Source: Mycobacterium bohemicum DSM 44277
GTDB lineage: Bacteria > Actinomycetota > Actinomycetes > Mycobacteriales > Mycobacteriaceae
DNA: 64,000 nt
Direction: 5' to 3'
NCBI RefSeq assembly: GCF_001053185.1
Contig: NZ_CSTD01000003.1
Location: forward strand, 340,324-404,323
Part shown: in pieces, positions 51,194 to 59,685 of the stretch
Layout of the letters: every line of letters starts with the position of its first letter
Numbering within the stretch: the stretch's first letter is position 1
The notes under the pieces: model-generated
Databases searched by the model: none
What the model saw: only the letters and a program-made list of their open reading frames with translations
Told to the model about the DNA's origin: nothing
Program-made: the position numbers and the translations under genes

Positions 51194-51475
51194 TCAGTGC
51201 TCGTGGTCGTGCAGTTCGGCGACGGACGGGGTGGGCGCTTCCTCCCCGATGCGTTCGCGGGCCTCGGCCATGACGTCGGCGAGCTTCAGGCGCGCCGACT
51301 CCGCGGCCTCCTCGGCCTTACGGGTGCCGCGCAAACCCAGCTCGGCCGCGCTGACCGCGGTCTCGTGCAGCGGCGCCTTGGCCGCGGCCTTACGCAGGAG
51401 TTCATAGGCCGTCACCCCGGCCAGGCCGGTGACCACCGTGGATGCCGCCTTGGCCAACAGTCCGTACGCCGCCAT
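51194..51475 (-). CDS. pacL1: PacL1, DUF1490 metallochaperone-like scaffold of CtpC
   Basis: A 93-residue protein: N-terminal membrane helix (~4-28, LLAKAASTVVTGLAGVTAY), an amphipathic Ala/Glu-rich middle, and the C-terminal metal-binding motif ELHDHEH. In M. tuberculosis the equivalent Rv3269 (PacL1) stabilises CtpC in membrane platforms and binds zinc through this motif. ATG 51475 follows AGGAAGG. It is the first gene of the pacL1-ctpC operon; a palindrome overlaps its likely promoter. Confidence 0.9.
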   Translation of the reverse strand: MAAYGLLAKAASTVVTGLAGVTAYELLRKAAAKAPLHETAVSAAELGLRGTRKAEEAAESARLKLADVMAEARERIGEEAPTPSVAELHDHEH

Positions 51476-51506
51476 CGCTGAACCTTCCTGTTCGGGTGCT
51501 TGCCCG

Positions 51507-51538
51507 ACATTAACATCGGGATATTGCGATATCAATAT
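51507..51538 (-). promoter_or_regulatory. Candidate promoter and palindromic operator of pacL1-ctpC
   Basis: On the minus strand TTGATA (51535-51530) and TAATGT (51512-51507) are 17 bases apart, a passable -35/-10 pair ~35 bases before the pacL1 start. Overlapping the -35 is the inverted repeat ATATTG-N6-CAATAT (51521-51538), with AT-rich arms like ArsR/SmtB-type metal-sensor operators. The region is strikingly AT-rich against its surroundings. Predicted by eye only. Confidence 0.45.
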
Positions 51539-51602
51539 GTATCTGGCACCCGATCGACACTGCGCTGATGGCGTCGCGGAAGCCCCATATAGCGCCCTCA
51601 CC

Positions 51603-51713
51603 GCAGGCTCGACGCCGCATACGCAGGCTCGACGCCGCCACCGCAGGCTCGACGCCGCAACCGCAGACTCGACGCCACCACCGCAGGCTCGACGCCGCCT
51701 ACGCAGGCTCACA
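51603..51713. repeat. 20-bp tandem repeat, five full copies plus one partial
   Basis: Copies start at 51603, 51623, 51643, 51663, 51683 and (partial) 51703. The unit is close to GCAGGCTCGACGCCGCCACC, period exactly 20, with one to four differences per copy. The array lies between the pacL1 promoter and the stop codon of the TIGR03089 gene, which overlaps the last copy. As the period is not a multiple of three it is not coding. It looks like a VNTR locus. Confidence 0.85.
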
Positions 51714-52425
51714 GGACCCGGGTGACCTTCTCGGTCTCGATGCGGCGCTGCAGCGCCGCGGGGTCGGGGTTGGCCACCTGGACCAGCGAGGCGCCGACGG
51801 CCAGGATCGACAGCAGCCCGTCCACCAGATCGCCGGCGCGGGCCCACGGCAAGCTGGACAACACGCGGTCGGCGGCCGTCAAACCCCTTGCCGCAGCTGA
51901 GCTTTGGCATTCGGCCAGCATCTGCTCGACCGAGCGGCCCGCCAGCGCCGGGCCGGGGCGGCGTTCGGGCACGATCTGGTCGCCGTGCACCCGCACCGCG
52001 GTGGCGTAGTCGGTCACGCCGATCGGCAGGTCGGGGGCCGGGCGGCCGAACGGGTCGAGCGACAGCACGGCGACCTCGCCGGCGCCGGTGCCGTCGGCCT
52101 CGTCGAGGCAATCGGCGGTGCACAGTGCGATGTCGGCGGACCCCGGGCCGAGAACGACCTCCGCGCCGATCCACCACACGCCGAACAGGACCGCCGCCGT
52201 CTGCCAGTGCGCCGGCAGCAGGAGAGCCACGCGCGTCGCCGGCCCGGCGCCCAGCTCGTCGCGAAGCAGGTTGGCCGTCTTCGCGGCCCAGTTGGCCAGC
52301 GTCGCCGCCGACAGTTCGATGCGCTCGCCCGTGGCGTCGTCGTAGTAGGTGATGCGCGGCCCGACCGGGTCGGCCCGCAGCATCGGGTCCAGGATCGCGC
52401 CCGACAGCGTGCTCAGTTGATGCAC
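51709..52425 (-). CDS. TIGR03089 family protein (degenerate acyl-adenylate-enzyme-like)
   Basis: A 238-residue actinobacterial protein: ITYYDDATGERIELSAATLANWAAKTANLL, similar to the N-terminal part of AMP-forming ligases, ending with VTRVL. It lacks the ATP-binding P-loop and C-terminal hinge of true ligases, so catalysis is doubtful. GTG 52425 overlaps the 3' end of lcp1 by 13 bases. Equivalent to Rv3268. Its stop lies within the 20-bp repeat array. Confidence 0.82.
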   Translation of the reverse strand: MHQLSTLSGAILDPMLRADPVGPRITYYDDATGERIELSAATLANWAAKTANLLRDELGAGPATRVALLLPAHWQTAAVLFGVWWIGAEVVLGPGSADIALCTADCLDEADGTGAGEVAVLSLDPFGRPAPDLPIGVTDYATAVRVHGDQIVPERRPGPALAGRSVEQMLAECQSSAAARGLTAADRVLSSLPWARAGDLVDGLLSILAVGASLVQVANPDPAALQRRIETEKVTRVL

Positions 52426-53888
52426 TCGGGTTTGTCGGAGCCCGCGGTCAGGATCGGTGACGGCGGCGGCGCGTTCGTGTCGGCGCCGTCACCGGCGTTC
52501 GACGCACGCGCGTTCACCACCTGGCCCGTGGAGCCGCCGCCCAGCCCCGAGCCGGGACCGGTGTAGTCGTTGGCGAGCACCACCTTGACCGACCCGGCCG
52601 CGAGCGCGGGGTCGGGGACCACCGGCAACCCGCCCAGCTCCTTGGCGACCTGCTGGGCGCCCAGGTCGTCGGCCTTGGCGGCCCGCACCTGGCTGGCCTT
52701 GACGTGCCCGCCGTCGTTGTTGCCGACCGTGCCGGTGCTGAACCCCTTGGCACTCAACACTTCCGACACCGCCGCCGCCAGCCCGTTGATGTCGGTGTCG
52801 TTGACCACGCTGGCGGTGGTCTTGGCCGGGGTGTAGGCGAGCTCCTCGGTCTTGCCCTGCGCCTGGTCGTGTAGCAGCCCGGCGACCCAGTCCTGGACCT
52901 GGTGCGGGTCGACCCGCACCACGCTCTGCATGCCGTCGTCGCTCCAGCCGGCGCCGTCGAGCACCGGGATGGTGGCGAACGCGACGTTGCCGCCGGCCAG
53001 CTTCTGCATCTGCTGGACGAAATCCATGACGTCCCAACCCGATGAGATCACCACCGAACGCTGGATCGCGGACTCCAGCCGCTTGACCGTGGCGGGGCTC
53101 GACAGGGTCTGGCCCGAGATCACCCGGTGGGCCAGCGACGCCATCACCACCTGCTGGCGCACCACCCGGTCTAGGTCGCCGCGCGGCAGCTCGTGTCGCT
53201 GGCGCACGAAGCTCAGCGCCTCGGGACCGTCGAGCCGCTGTTGGCCCGCCGGGAAGTCCGCACCCGAAAGCGGTTCGAACACCGGCTCTTTGAGGCAGAC
53301 GTCCACGCCGCCCAGCGCGTCGGTGATCAGCGAGAAGCCCAGCAGCCCGATCTCGGCGTAGTGGTCGACGGTGACCCCGGTGAGGTCGGCGACGGTCTTG
53401 ATCAACGCCTCGCGCCCGGCCTCGGTGCCCTGGGCGGCGGCGTGTTCGGGGGAGTCGCCGGCCTTGACCAGCTCCACCCGCTTGGCCTCGCGGGTCTGGC
53501 CGTAGACGCCGTTGATCTTGGTCTTGCCCAGGCCGGGGGCCGAGACGTAGGAGTCGCGGGGGATCGAGATCGCGGTCGCCGAGCGCCCGTTGTTGGGGAT
53601 GCGGATCAAGATGATGGTGTCGGTGTTGGTGGCTTCCTCGTCGCCGGCCCGCAGCGTGGCCAGTTCCTCGGCCGACAACGGGTTGCCGTGCGCGTCGGTG
53701 CGGCTGTCCAGGCCGACCAGCAGGATGTCGATCGCGCCGTCGTCGCCGCCCTTGCCCAGCGACGGCGCGGACATGTGGAAGATGCCGTCCTCGAAGGAGC
53801 GGACGTTGCTCCACGCGATCCCGGTGCCCAGCACGATCAGGACCGTCAGCGCGGTGGCAACCACACGAACCACACGTTGCACAAGCAT
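52413..53888 (-). CDS. lcp1: Lcp1, LytR-CpsA-Psr arabinogalactan ligase
   Basis: A 491-residue protein: one N-terminal membrane helix (~6-27), the LCP catalytic domain (~50-210) with LLVGLDSR, TDTIILIRIPNN, ISIPRDSYV and VDHYAEIGLLGF, including the conserved Arg/Asp residues, and a C-terminal LytR_C domain (~330-430). The end is low-complexity. In M. tuberculosis Rv3267 (Lcp1) attaches arabinogalactan to peptidoglycan outside the membrane. Divergent from rmlD, which makes the rhamnose precursor of the same linker. Confidence 0.92.
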   Translation of the reverse strand: MLVQRVVRVVATALTVLIVLGTGIAWSNVRSFEDGIFHMSAPSLGKGGDDGAIDILLVGLDSRTDAHGNPLSAEELATLRAGDEEATNTDTIILIRIPNNGRSATAISIPRDSYVSAPGLGKTKINGVYGQTREAKRVELVKAGDSPEHAAAQGTEAGREALIKTVADLTGVTVDHYAEIGLLGFSLITDALGGVDVCLKEPVFEPLSGADFPAGQQRLDGPEALSFVRQRHELPRGDLDRVVRQQVVMASLAHRVISGQTLSSPATVKRLESAIQRSVVISSGWDVMDFVQQMQKLAGGNVAFATIPVLDGAGWSDDGMQSVVRVDPHQVQDWVAGLLHDQAQGKTEELAYTPAKTTASVVNDTDINGLAAAVSEVLSAKGFSTGTVGNNDGGHVKASQVRAAKADDLGAQQVAKELGGLPVVPDPALAAGSVKVVLANDYTGPGSGLGGGSTGQVVNARASNAGDGADTNAPPPSPILTAGSDKPECIN

Positions 53889-53976
53889 CCCAATAGGTTA
53901 CTTGCGGCTCATGCGCATCGCGGGTAGCGAAGTCCGGCGTGGCCCGGCGTTTCCGGGGCGTGCCACACTCGACACC

Positions 53977-54891
53977 ATGTCAGCAAGGATCGTGATCACC
54001 GGCGCCGGCGGTCAGCTGGGCGGCTGCCTGTCCGCACTGGTGGCCGGTCAGGGCCGTGACGTGGCCTCTTTCACCTCGAAGCAGTGGGACATCACCGATC
54101 CGGCCGCCGCCGAGCGGATCATCCGGGGCGGCGACGTGGTGATCAACTGCGCGGCCTACACCAACGTCGACGGCGCCGAGAGCGACGAGGCCACCGCGCA
54201 CGCCGTCAACGCCACCGGTCCCGAACACCTCGCGCGGGCCTGCGCCCGCGCCGGCGCCCGGCTGATCCACGTCTCCACCGACTACGTGTTCTGCGGCATC
54301 CCCACCGACGGCGCCGAGCCGCGGCCTTTCGAACCCAGCGACCCCGTGGACCCGCGCGGGGTCTACGCGTGCACGAAGTATGCCGGCGAGCAGGCCGTGC
54401 TGGCCGCGCTGCCGGATCCGTCGCAAGGGATAGTCGTGCGCACCGCCTGGGTCTACACCGGCGGCACCGGCAACGACTTCGTCGCCGTCATGCGCCGCCT
54501 GGCCGCCGGCGAGGGCCCCGTGGACGTCGTCGACGACCAGGTCGGATCGCCCACCTACGTCGCCGACCTGGCCGCCGCCCTGCTCCAGGTCGCCGACGAC
54601 TCCGTGCCCGGTCCCGTGCTGCACGCCGCCAACGAGGGCGCCGTCTCGCGCTTCGGCCAGGCCCGCGCGGTGTTCTCCGAATGCGGCGCCGACCCCGAGC
54701 GGCTGCGGCCGGTCAGCACCGACCAGTTCCCGCGGCCGGCACCGCGGCCGAGCTATTCCGCGCTGGGCGGGCGGGAGTCCGCGGCGGCCGGGCTCGCGCC
54801 GCTAAGGCCTTGGCGCGCCGCACTTGTCGCGGCGCTGGCGGTGTCGGAGGGCGGGGCCGCGCCCGACCGACCGTTACCCTCGACCCGATGA
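53977..54891 (+). CDS. rmlD: RmlD, dTDP-4-dehydrorhamnose reductase
   Basis: A 304-residue extended SDR: GAGGQLGG NAD(P) motif, INCAAYTNVDGAESDE, HVSTDYVF, catalytic Tyr/Lys in VYACTKYAGE, and VRTAWVYT. It completes dTDP-L-rhamnose synthesis for the arabinogalactan linker. ATG 53977. It overlaps wbbL1, the rhamnosyltransferase that uses its product, by 4 bases. Confidence 0.94.
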   Translation: MSARIVITGAGGQLGGCLSALVAGQGRDVASFTSKQWDITDPAAAERIIRGGDVVINCAAYTNVDGAESDEATAHAVNATGPEHLARACARAGARLIHVSTDYVFCGIPTDGAEPRPFEPSDPVDPRGVYACTKYAGEQAVLAALPDPSQGIVVRTAWVYTGGTGNDFVAVMRRLAAGEGPVDVVDDQVGSPTYVADLAAALLQVADDSVPGPVLHAANEGAVSRFGQARAVFSECGADPERLRPVSTDQFPRPAPRPSYSALGGRESAAAGLAPLRPWRAALVAALAVSEGGAAPDRPLPSTR

Positions 54892-55778
54892 CCGACGTCC
54901 TACCCGTCGTGACGGTGACCTATTCGCCGGGCCCGCACCTGGAGTGGTTCCTGGCGTCGCTGTCGCTGGCCACCGAGCGCCCGGTGAGCGTGCTGCTGGC
55001 CGACAACGGCTCCACCGACGGCGCCCCGCAGGCGGCGGTCGGGCGCTACCCGAACGTGCGCCTGTTCGACACCGGATCCAACCTCGGCTACGGCACCGCG
55101 GTGAACCGCGCCGTCGCGCAGCTGGACGAGAGTGACGACTGGGTGATCGTGGCCAACCCCGATGTGCAGTGGGGGCCCGGCAGCATCGACGCCCTGCTGG
55201 ACGCCGCCAGCCGGTGGCCCCGGGCCGGGGCGCTGGGCCCGCTCATCCGCGACCCCGACGGGTCGGTGTACCCGTCGGCGCGCCACCTGCCCAGCCTGAT
55301 CCGCGGCGGCATGCACGCGGTGGTGGGGCCGTTCTGGAAGCGCAACCCGTGGACCGCGGCCTACCGCCAGGACCGGCTGGAGCCCAGCGAACGCCCGGTG
55401 GGCTGGCTGTCGGGATCGTGCCTGCTGGTGCGCCGCTCGGCGTTCAGCCAGGTCGGTGGGTTCGACGAGCGCTACTTCATGTACATGGAGGACGTCGATC
55501 TGGGCGACCGGCTGGGCAAGGCCGGCTGGCTGAGCGTGTACGTGCCGTCGTCGGAGGTGCTGCACCACCGCGGCCACTCCACGGGCTACGACCCGGCGAC
55601 GCACCTGGCCGCCCACCACCGCAGCACCTACCTCTTCCTCTCCGACCGGCACCCGGGGTGGCGGCGGGCGCCGCTGCGCTGGACGCTGCGCGCCTCGCTG
55701 GCGCTGCGGTCGCGACTCATGGTGCGCAGCGCCGTGCGCAGTGCGCGGCGGCAGCAACTCGCAGAAGGGCGGCGCTGA
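54888..55778 (+). CDS. wbbL1: WbbL1 rhamnosyltransferase (GT2)
   Basis: A 296-residue GT-A glycosyltransferase: LLADNGSTDG, SNLGYGTAVNRAV, VIVANPDVQW (metal-binding DxD-like region), and GGFDERYFMYMEDVDLGDRL. It adds L-rhamnose to GlcNAc-PP-decaprenol, starting the peptidoglycan-arabinogalactan linker, an essential step. ATG 54888 overlaps rmlD (ATGA). manB follows after 1 base, so rmlD-wbbL1-manB is one operon. Confidence 0.94.
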   Translation: MTDVLPVVTVTYSPGPHLEWFLASLSLATERPVSVLLADNGSTDGAPQAAVGRYPNVRLFDTGSNLGYGTAVNRAVAQLDESDDWVIVANPDVQWGPGSIDALLDAASRWPRAGALGPLIRDPDGSVYPSARHLPSLIRGGMHAVVGPFWKRNPWTAAYRQDRLEPSERPVGWLSGSCLLVRRSAFSQVGGFDERYFMYMEDVDLGDRLGKAGWLSVYVPSSEVLHHRGHSTGYDPATHLAAHHRSTYLFLSDRHPGWRRAPLRWTLRASLALRSRLMVRSAVRSARRQQLAEGRR

Positions 55779-55779
55779 C

Positions 55780-56553
55780 ATGGAACCTCGCGACGTCGAC
55801 GCGGTGATCCTGGTGGGGGGCAAGGGAACCCGGCTGCGGCCGCTGACGCTGTCGGCGCCCAAGCCGATGCTGCCCACCGCCGGGCTACCGTTCCTCACGC
55901 ACCTGCTGTCGCGGATCGCCGCGGCGGGCATCGAGCACGTCGTGCTGAGCACGTCGTACCAGCCGCAGGTCTTCGAGGCCGAATTCGGCGACGGGTCCAA
56001 GCTGGGCCTGCAGATCGAGTACGTGACCGAGGAACAGCCGCTGGGCACCGGCGGCGGCATCGCCAACGTCGCCGACCACCTGCGCCACGACACCGTGATG
56101 GTGTTCAACGGCGACGTGCTCTCGGGCGCCGACCTGGGCCAGCTGCTGGAGTTCCACCGCAGCAACCACGCCGACGTCACGCTGCACCTGGTGCGGGTGG
56201 GCGACCCGCGGGCGTTCGGCTGCGTGACCACCGACGAGCACGGCCGGGTCACCGCGTTCCTGGAGAAGACCCAGGACCCGCCGACCGACCAGATCAACGC
56301 CGGCAGTTACGTGTTCGAACGCAACATCATCGACCGGATCCCGCGGGGGCGCGAGGTCTCGGTCGAGCGCGAGGTGTTCCCGGCGCTGCTCGCCGACGCG
56401 GGAGTGAAGGTGTGCGGCTACGTCGACGCCACCTACTGGCGGGACATGGGCACGCCCGAGGACTTCGTGCGCGGGTCGGCGGACCTGGTCCGCGGGATCG
56501 CCCCGTCGCCGGCCCTGCACGGCCATCGCGGCGAGCAGCTGGTGCACGACGGC
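55780..56553 (+). pseudogene. manB: ManB mannose-1-phosphate guanylyltransferase, C-terminally truncated
   Basis: The first ~258 residues of the GDP-mannose pyrophosphorylase Rv3264c: GGKGTRLRPLTLSAPKPM nucleotide loop, GTGGGIANVADHL, FNGDVLSGADL, and YVDATYWRDMGTPEDF. After QLVHDG (~56550) the left-handed beta-helix domain (about 100 residues of the 359) is missing and the sequence becomes antisense fbiA. ManB supplies GDP-mannose for all mannolipids and is expected to be essential, so a real truncation is unlikely. ATG 55780 directly follows wbbL1. Confidence 0.9.
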
Positions 56554-57119
56554 GACGCGAAGCTGTGCGTGGGCACCTTGGCCCGGTAGCGCACCCACCA
56601 CTCCTGGAAGTGGATCGCCCGGCGGGTGCCGTCGTGTGGGTCGGTGATCACCACGTGCGTCTCGCAGCGGTCGTCGCTGGCCGGCAGCAACCGCGCGCCC
56701 GGGTTCCAGCGGTCGCACAGCGCCGCGGTGATCTGTGAGAGCGGATAGCCGGCGCCCAGCATCTGGGTGCGCACCAGGTGGGTGGCCAGGTCGCGGTCGC
56801 CGAGCCCGAACCAGTCCGGCTGCACGCCGTAGCGCGCCAATTCCTCTTTGGCGTGCCAGGTTTCGTCGCGGTGACCCCACCCGCGCTGCGGGTCGACGCC
56901 GCCGCCTAAGGTGTACATGCAGGTGTCCAGATCCGGACAGACCCGCACCCCGTGGATCCAGGCGTCGTCGCCGATGTTGACGACGGCGCTCAGTTCGTGG
57001 TCGCGGGCCGCCGCGTTCGGACCCTGCGCAGCACCGAACTGACCGAGCCCGAGTAGCTGTTGAACGCCCAGCAGGAATCGGGCCCCGCCGACGCCGCCGA
57101 CCAGAACGGTGACCTTCAC
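56554..57119 (-). pseudogene. fbiA: FbiA (CofD), 2-phospho-L-lactate transferase, N-terminal part only
   Basis: The first ~188 residues of FbiA: VKVTVLVGGVGGARFLLGV start, VVNIGDDAWIHGVRVCPDLD with GDD metal residues, GWGHRDETW, WFGLGDRDLATHL and IHFQEWWVRYRA. Just after VPTHSFA (~56556) the sequence becomes manB of the other strand. Intact FbiA is ~330 residues. It makes the F420 precursor (dehydro-F420-0). fbiB and the gene after it in the M. tuberculosis order are also missing, so roughly 3 kb appears to be lost here. GTG 57119. Confidence 0.9.
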
Positions 57120-57458
57120 TTGGCCCTCACAGGGCCTGACAGTACCGCCGCCCCGGCACCGCCGACGCGGGGCCCGATGGAGACGATTCCGAAATGGGGG
57201 TGGGGCCAATGTGATCGACACGCCGAAGGGTCAATACAACAGAAACGCCGAAAATCGGTCACGAGATGATATGGAAATGCGCCCAAGTGCTTGACCAGGC
57301 AGGTCAACCCGTGTCTAATCACAACAGTGTCATTTCCCGGTTGGCCGGCCGATTCCGGTGTCGCAGGCCGAGATTCGATCACTTGTTCGAATTGTCTGTA
57401 CATCAGAACAGAGCTGAATACTCACTCTCTCCACCACGCTGAGGAGGCGGACGACCGC
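57120..57458. promoter_or_regulatory. Divergent fbiA-whiB2 intergenic region
   Basis: This 339-base gap has lower GC than its surroundings and no convincing gene. Its clearest content is the promoter/palindrome at 57291-57319 described separately. The leader from a start near 57326 to the whiB2 ATG would be ~130 nucleotides long. An open frame running into whiB2 from 57291 has no ribosome-binding site and is not proposed as coding. Confidence 0.6.
57291..57319 (+). promoter_or_regulatory. Candidate whiB2 promoter with overlapping palindrome
   Basis: TTGACC (57291-57296) and TCTAAT (57314-57319) are separated by 17 bases, close to the SigA consensus. The -35 is one arm of a perfect palindrome TTGACC-AGGCA-GGTCAA (57291-57307). 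A protein bound there would block RNA polymerase, so this may be an operator. Confidence 0.55.
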
Positions 57459-57821
57459 ATGTCTTACGAGCACCTTCAGGGTCTACTGGCAAACCCCCCG
57501 CACACCGCGATGACCCCGGCCCCGGCCCCGCTGCCCCGGCCGCACTTGACTGTGGTCCCTGACGTCCCAGTCGAATTCGAGCCCGAGCCGCTGCCGCTGC
57601 CCGCCGACCAATGGCAGGACCGCGCCCTGTGCGCGCAAACGGACCCCGAGGCCTTCTTCCCGGAGAAGGGCGGCTCGACCCGCGAGGCCAAGAAGATCTG
57701 CCTGGGCTGCGAGGTGCGCCACGAATGCCTGGAGTACGCCCTCGAACACGACGAGCGGTTCGGCATCTGGGGCGGCCTGTCCGAGCGCGAGCGCCGGCGC
57801 CTCAAGCGCGGCATCATCTGA
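57459..57821 (+). CDS. whiB2: WhiB2 iron-sulphur transcription factor
   Basis: A 120-residue WhiB protein. Four cluster cysteines lie in ALCAQTD and ICLGCEVRHEC, followed by the WhiB turn FGIWGGLSERERR and a basic tail (RRLKRGII). It binds a 4Fe-4S cluster and regulates septation and cell division; homologues are essential. The N-terminus is ~30 residues longer than the 89-residue M. tuberculosis form and Pro-rich. ATG 57459 has GAGGAGG upstream at a rather long spacing (11 bases), so a later in-frame start remains possible. Confidence 0.93.
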   Translation: MSYEHLQGLLANPPHTAMTPAPAPLPRPHLTVVPDVPVEFEPEPLPLPADQWQDRALCAQTDPEAFFPEKGGSTREAKKICLGCEVRHECLEYALEHDERFGIWGGLSERERRRLKRGII

Positions 57822-57847
57822 CCCGCGCAGGCAACAAACGGGGAGAA

Positions 57848-58285
57848 CTACTCGTCGTCGATCGTCGGATCGACGACCGAGGGATCCACATCCAGATAGA
57901 TCGCGACCTGAGCGACCAGTATCTCGTGCAGCAGGTCCCCGAGTTCCAGGGTGTCCTTGGCTCGCCGCTCGATCGGCTTGCGGAACAACACAATTCGTGC
58001 CCGGGTGGCGTTGCCCCGGACGTCGACGCCGGCCGGGATCAGCCGGGCCAGCGCGATCGGGCCGTCGGCGACGACCTCCGGCGGCCACTGCACGGCATCG
58101 GGATCCTTGGCGGCGATCCGCGGGATCTCGTCGACCGCCACGTCGAGTTCGCCCAGCCGGTCGGCCAGGCGCCGCTCGATGGGCTCGTAGGCCTCCAGCA
58201 CCGCCATGTCGAACCGCTCGGCGCGGCTGCGCCACCCCGGCACCGTCGGGTCCGAAGTCGCCGCGGGCCGATAGGCTGACGCCAA
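57848..58285 (-). CDS. Conserved actinobacterial protein (Rv3259 homologue), metallopeptidase-like
   Basis: A 145-residue protein: TVPGWRSRAERFDMAVLEAYEPIERR, DEIPRIAAKDPDAVQW, RARIVLFRKPIERRA and LLHEILVAQVAIYL. Databases label this family metallopeptidase, but the HEILV sequence lacks the second His of HExxH, so activity is doubtful. It starts at a TTG (58285) directly at the edge of a short gap before pmmA. In M. tuberculosis a DUF3499 gene (Rv3258c) stands in that gap and is missing here. Confidence 0.8.
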   Translation of the reverse strand: MASAYRPAATSDPTVPGWRSRAERFDMAVLEAYEPIERRLADRLGELDVAVDEIPRIAAKDPDAVQWPPEVVADGPIALARLIPAGVDVRGNATRARIVLFRKPIERRAKDTLELGDLLHEILVAQVAIYLDVDPSVVDPTIDDE

Positions 58286-58320
58286 CGGTTCACACCCAAC
58301 AGATGGCGTCAGGAGTTCCC

Positions 58321-59685
58321 ATGTCTCGGCCCGCCGCGACGGTCCACCGCGTCGTCAAGGCGTACGACGTGCGCGGGCTGGTCGGCGAGGAACTCGACGA
58401 GTCGCTGGTCGCCGAGCTGGGCGCCGCATTCGCCGGGCTGATGCGGGCCGAGGGCGCCCGCCGGGTGGTGATCGGTCACGACATGCGCGACAGCTCGCCG
58501 CCGCTGGCTTCCGCGTTCGCCGCCGGGGTCACCGGCCAGGGGCTGGACGTGGTGCGAATCGGCCTGGCCTCCACCGACCAGCTCTACTTCGCCTCGGGGG
58601 TGCTGGACTGCCCCGGCGCGATGTTCACCGCCAGTCACAACCCGGCGGCCTACAACGGCATCAAGCTCTGCCGCGCCGGCGCCAAACCCGTCGGCGCCGA
58701 GACCGGGCTGCGCGTCGTCAGCGACGACGTCATCGCCGGCGTCGCGCCCTACGACGGGCCGCCCGGCACCGTCTCCGACCGGGACGTGCTCGACGACTAC
58801 GGCGCCTTCCTGCGCTCGCTGGTGGACACCTCCGGGCTGCGGCCGTTGCGGGTGGCGGTCGACGCCGGCAACGGCATGGCCGGCCACACCGCGCCGGCCG
58901 TGCTCGGCGCGATCGGCGCGATCACGTTGCTGCCGTTGTACTTCGAGCTCGACGGGTCGTTCCCCAACCACGAGGCCAACCCCCTGGACCCGGCCAACCT
59001 GGTGGACCTGCAGGCCTACGTGCGCGACACCGGCGCCGACATCGGGCTGGCGTTCGACGGCGACGCCGACCGCTGCTTCGTGGTGGACGAGCGCGGCCGG
59101 CCCGTCTCGCCGTCGACGGTGACCAGCCTGGTCGCCGCCCGCGAGCTGCGTCGCGAGATCGGCGCCACGATCATCCACAACGTGATCACCTCCCGCGCGG
59201 TCCCCGAACTGGTCACCGAGCGGGGCGGCACGCCGCTGCGCTCGCGGGTCGGGCACTCCTACATCAAGGGCCTGATGGCCGAGACCGGCGCGATCTTCGG
59301 CGGCGAGCATTCGGCGCACTATTACTTCCGCGACTTCTGGGGCGCCGACTCGGGGATGCTGGCGGCGCTGCACGTGCTGGCCGCCCTCGGCGAGCAGGAC
59401 CGACCGCTCTCGGAGCTGACCGCCGACTATCAGCGCTACGAATCGTCGGGGGAGATCAACTTCCGCGTCGAGGACGCCCAGCGCTGCGTGGACGAGGTGC
59501 TCAAGTCGTTCGGCACCCGGATCCACTCCATCGACCACCTGGACGGCGTGACGGTCGACCTGGGCGGGGGCACCTGGTTCAACCTGCGCAGCTCCAACAC
59601 CGAGCCGCTGCTGCGGCTCAACGTCGAGGCCCGCGCGGCCGAGGACGTCGAGGCGGTGGTCGCGCGGATCGCGGCCGAGATCGAC
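58321..59685 (+). CDS. pmmA: PmmA phosphomannomutase (3' end joined to a tobH remnant)
   Basis: About 455 residues of an alpha-D-phosphohexomutase: phosphoserine loop TASHNPAAYNGIK, metal loop DGDADRCF, sugar-binding GEHSAHYYFRDF, and phosphate-binding SSNTEPLLRLN. It interconverts mannose-6-P and mannose-1-P, feeding ManB. ATG 58321 follows AGGAG. The M. tuberculosis protein has 465 residues; here the last ~8-10 are replaced, because the frame runs without a stop into the tail of another gene and ends at 59940. All catalytic loops are present. Confidence 0.92.

Noticed and set aside
51603..51713. CRISPR array
   Set aside because: The 20-bp units are directly adjacent without spacers, and no cas genes are near; it is a simple tandem repeat.
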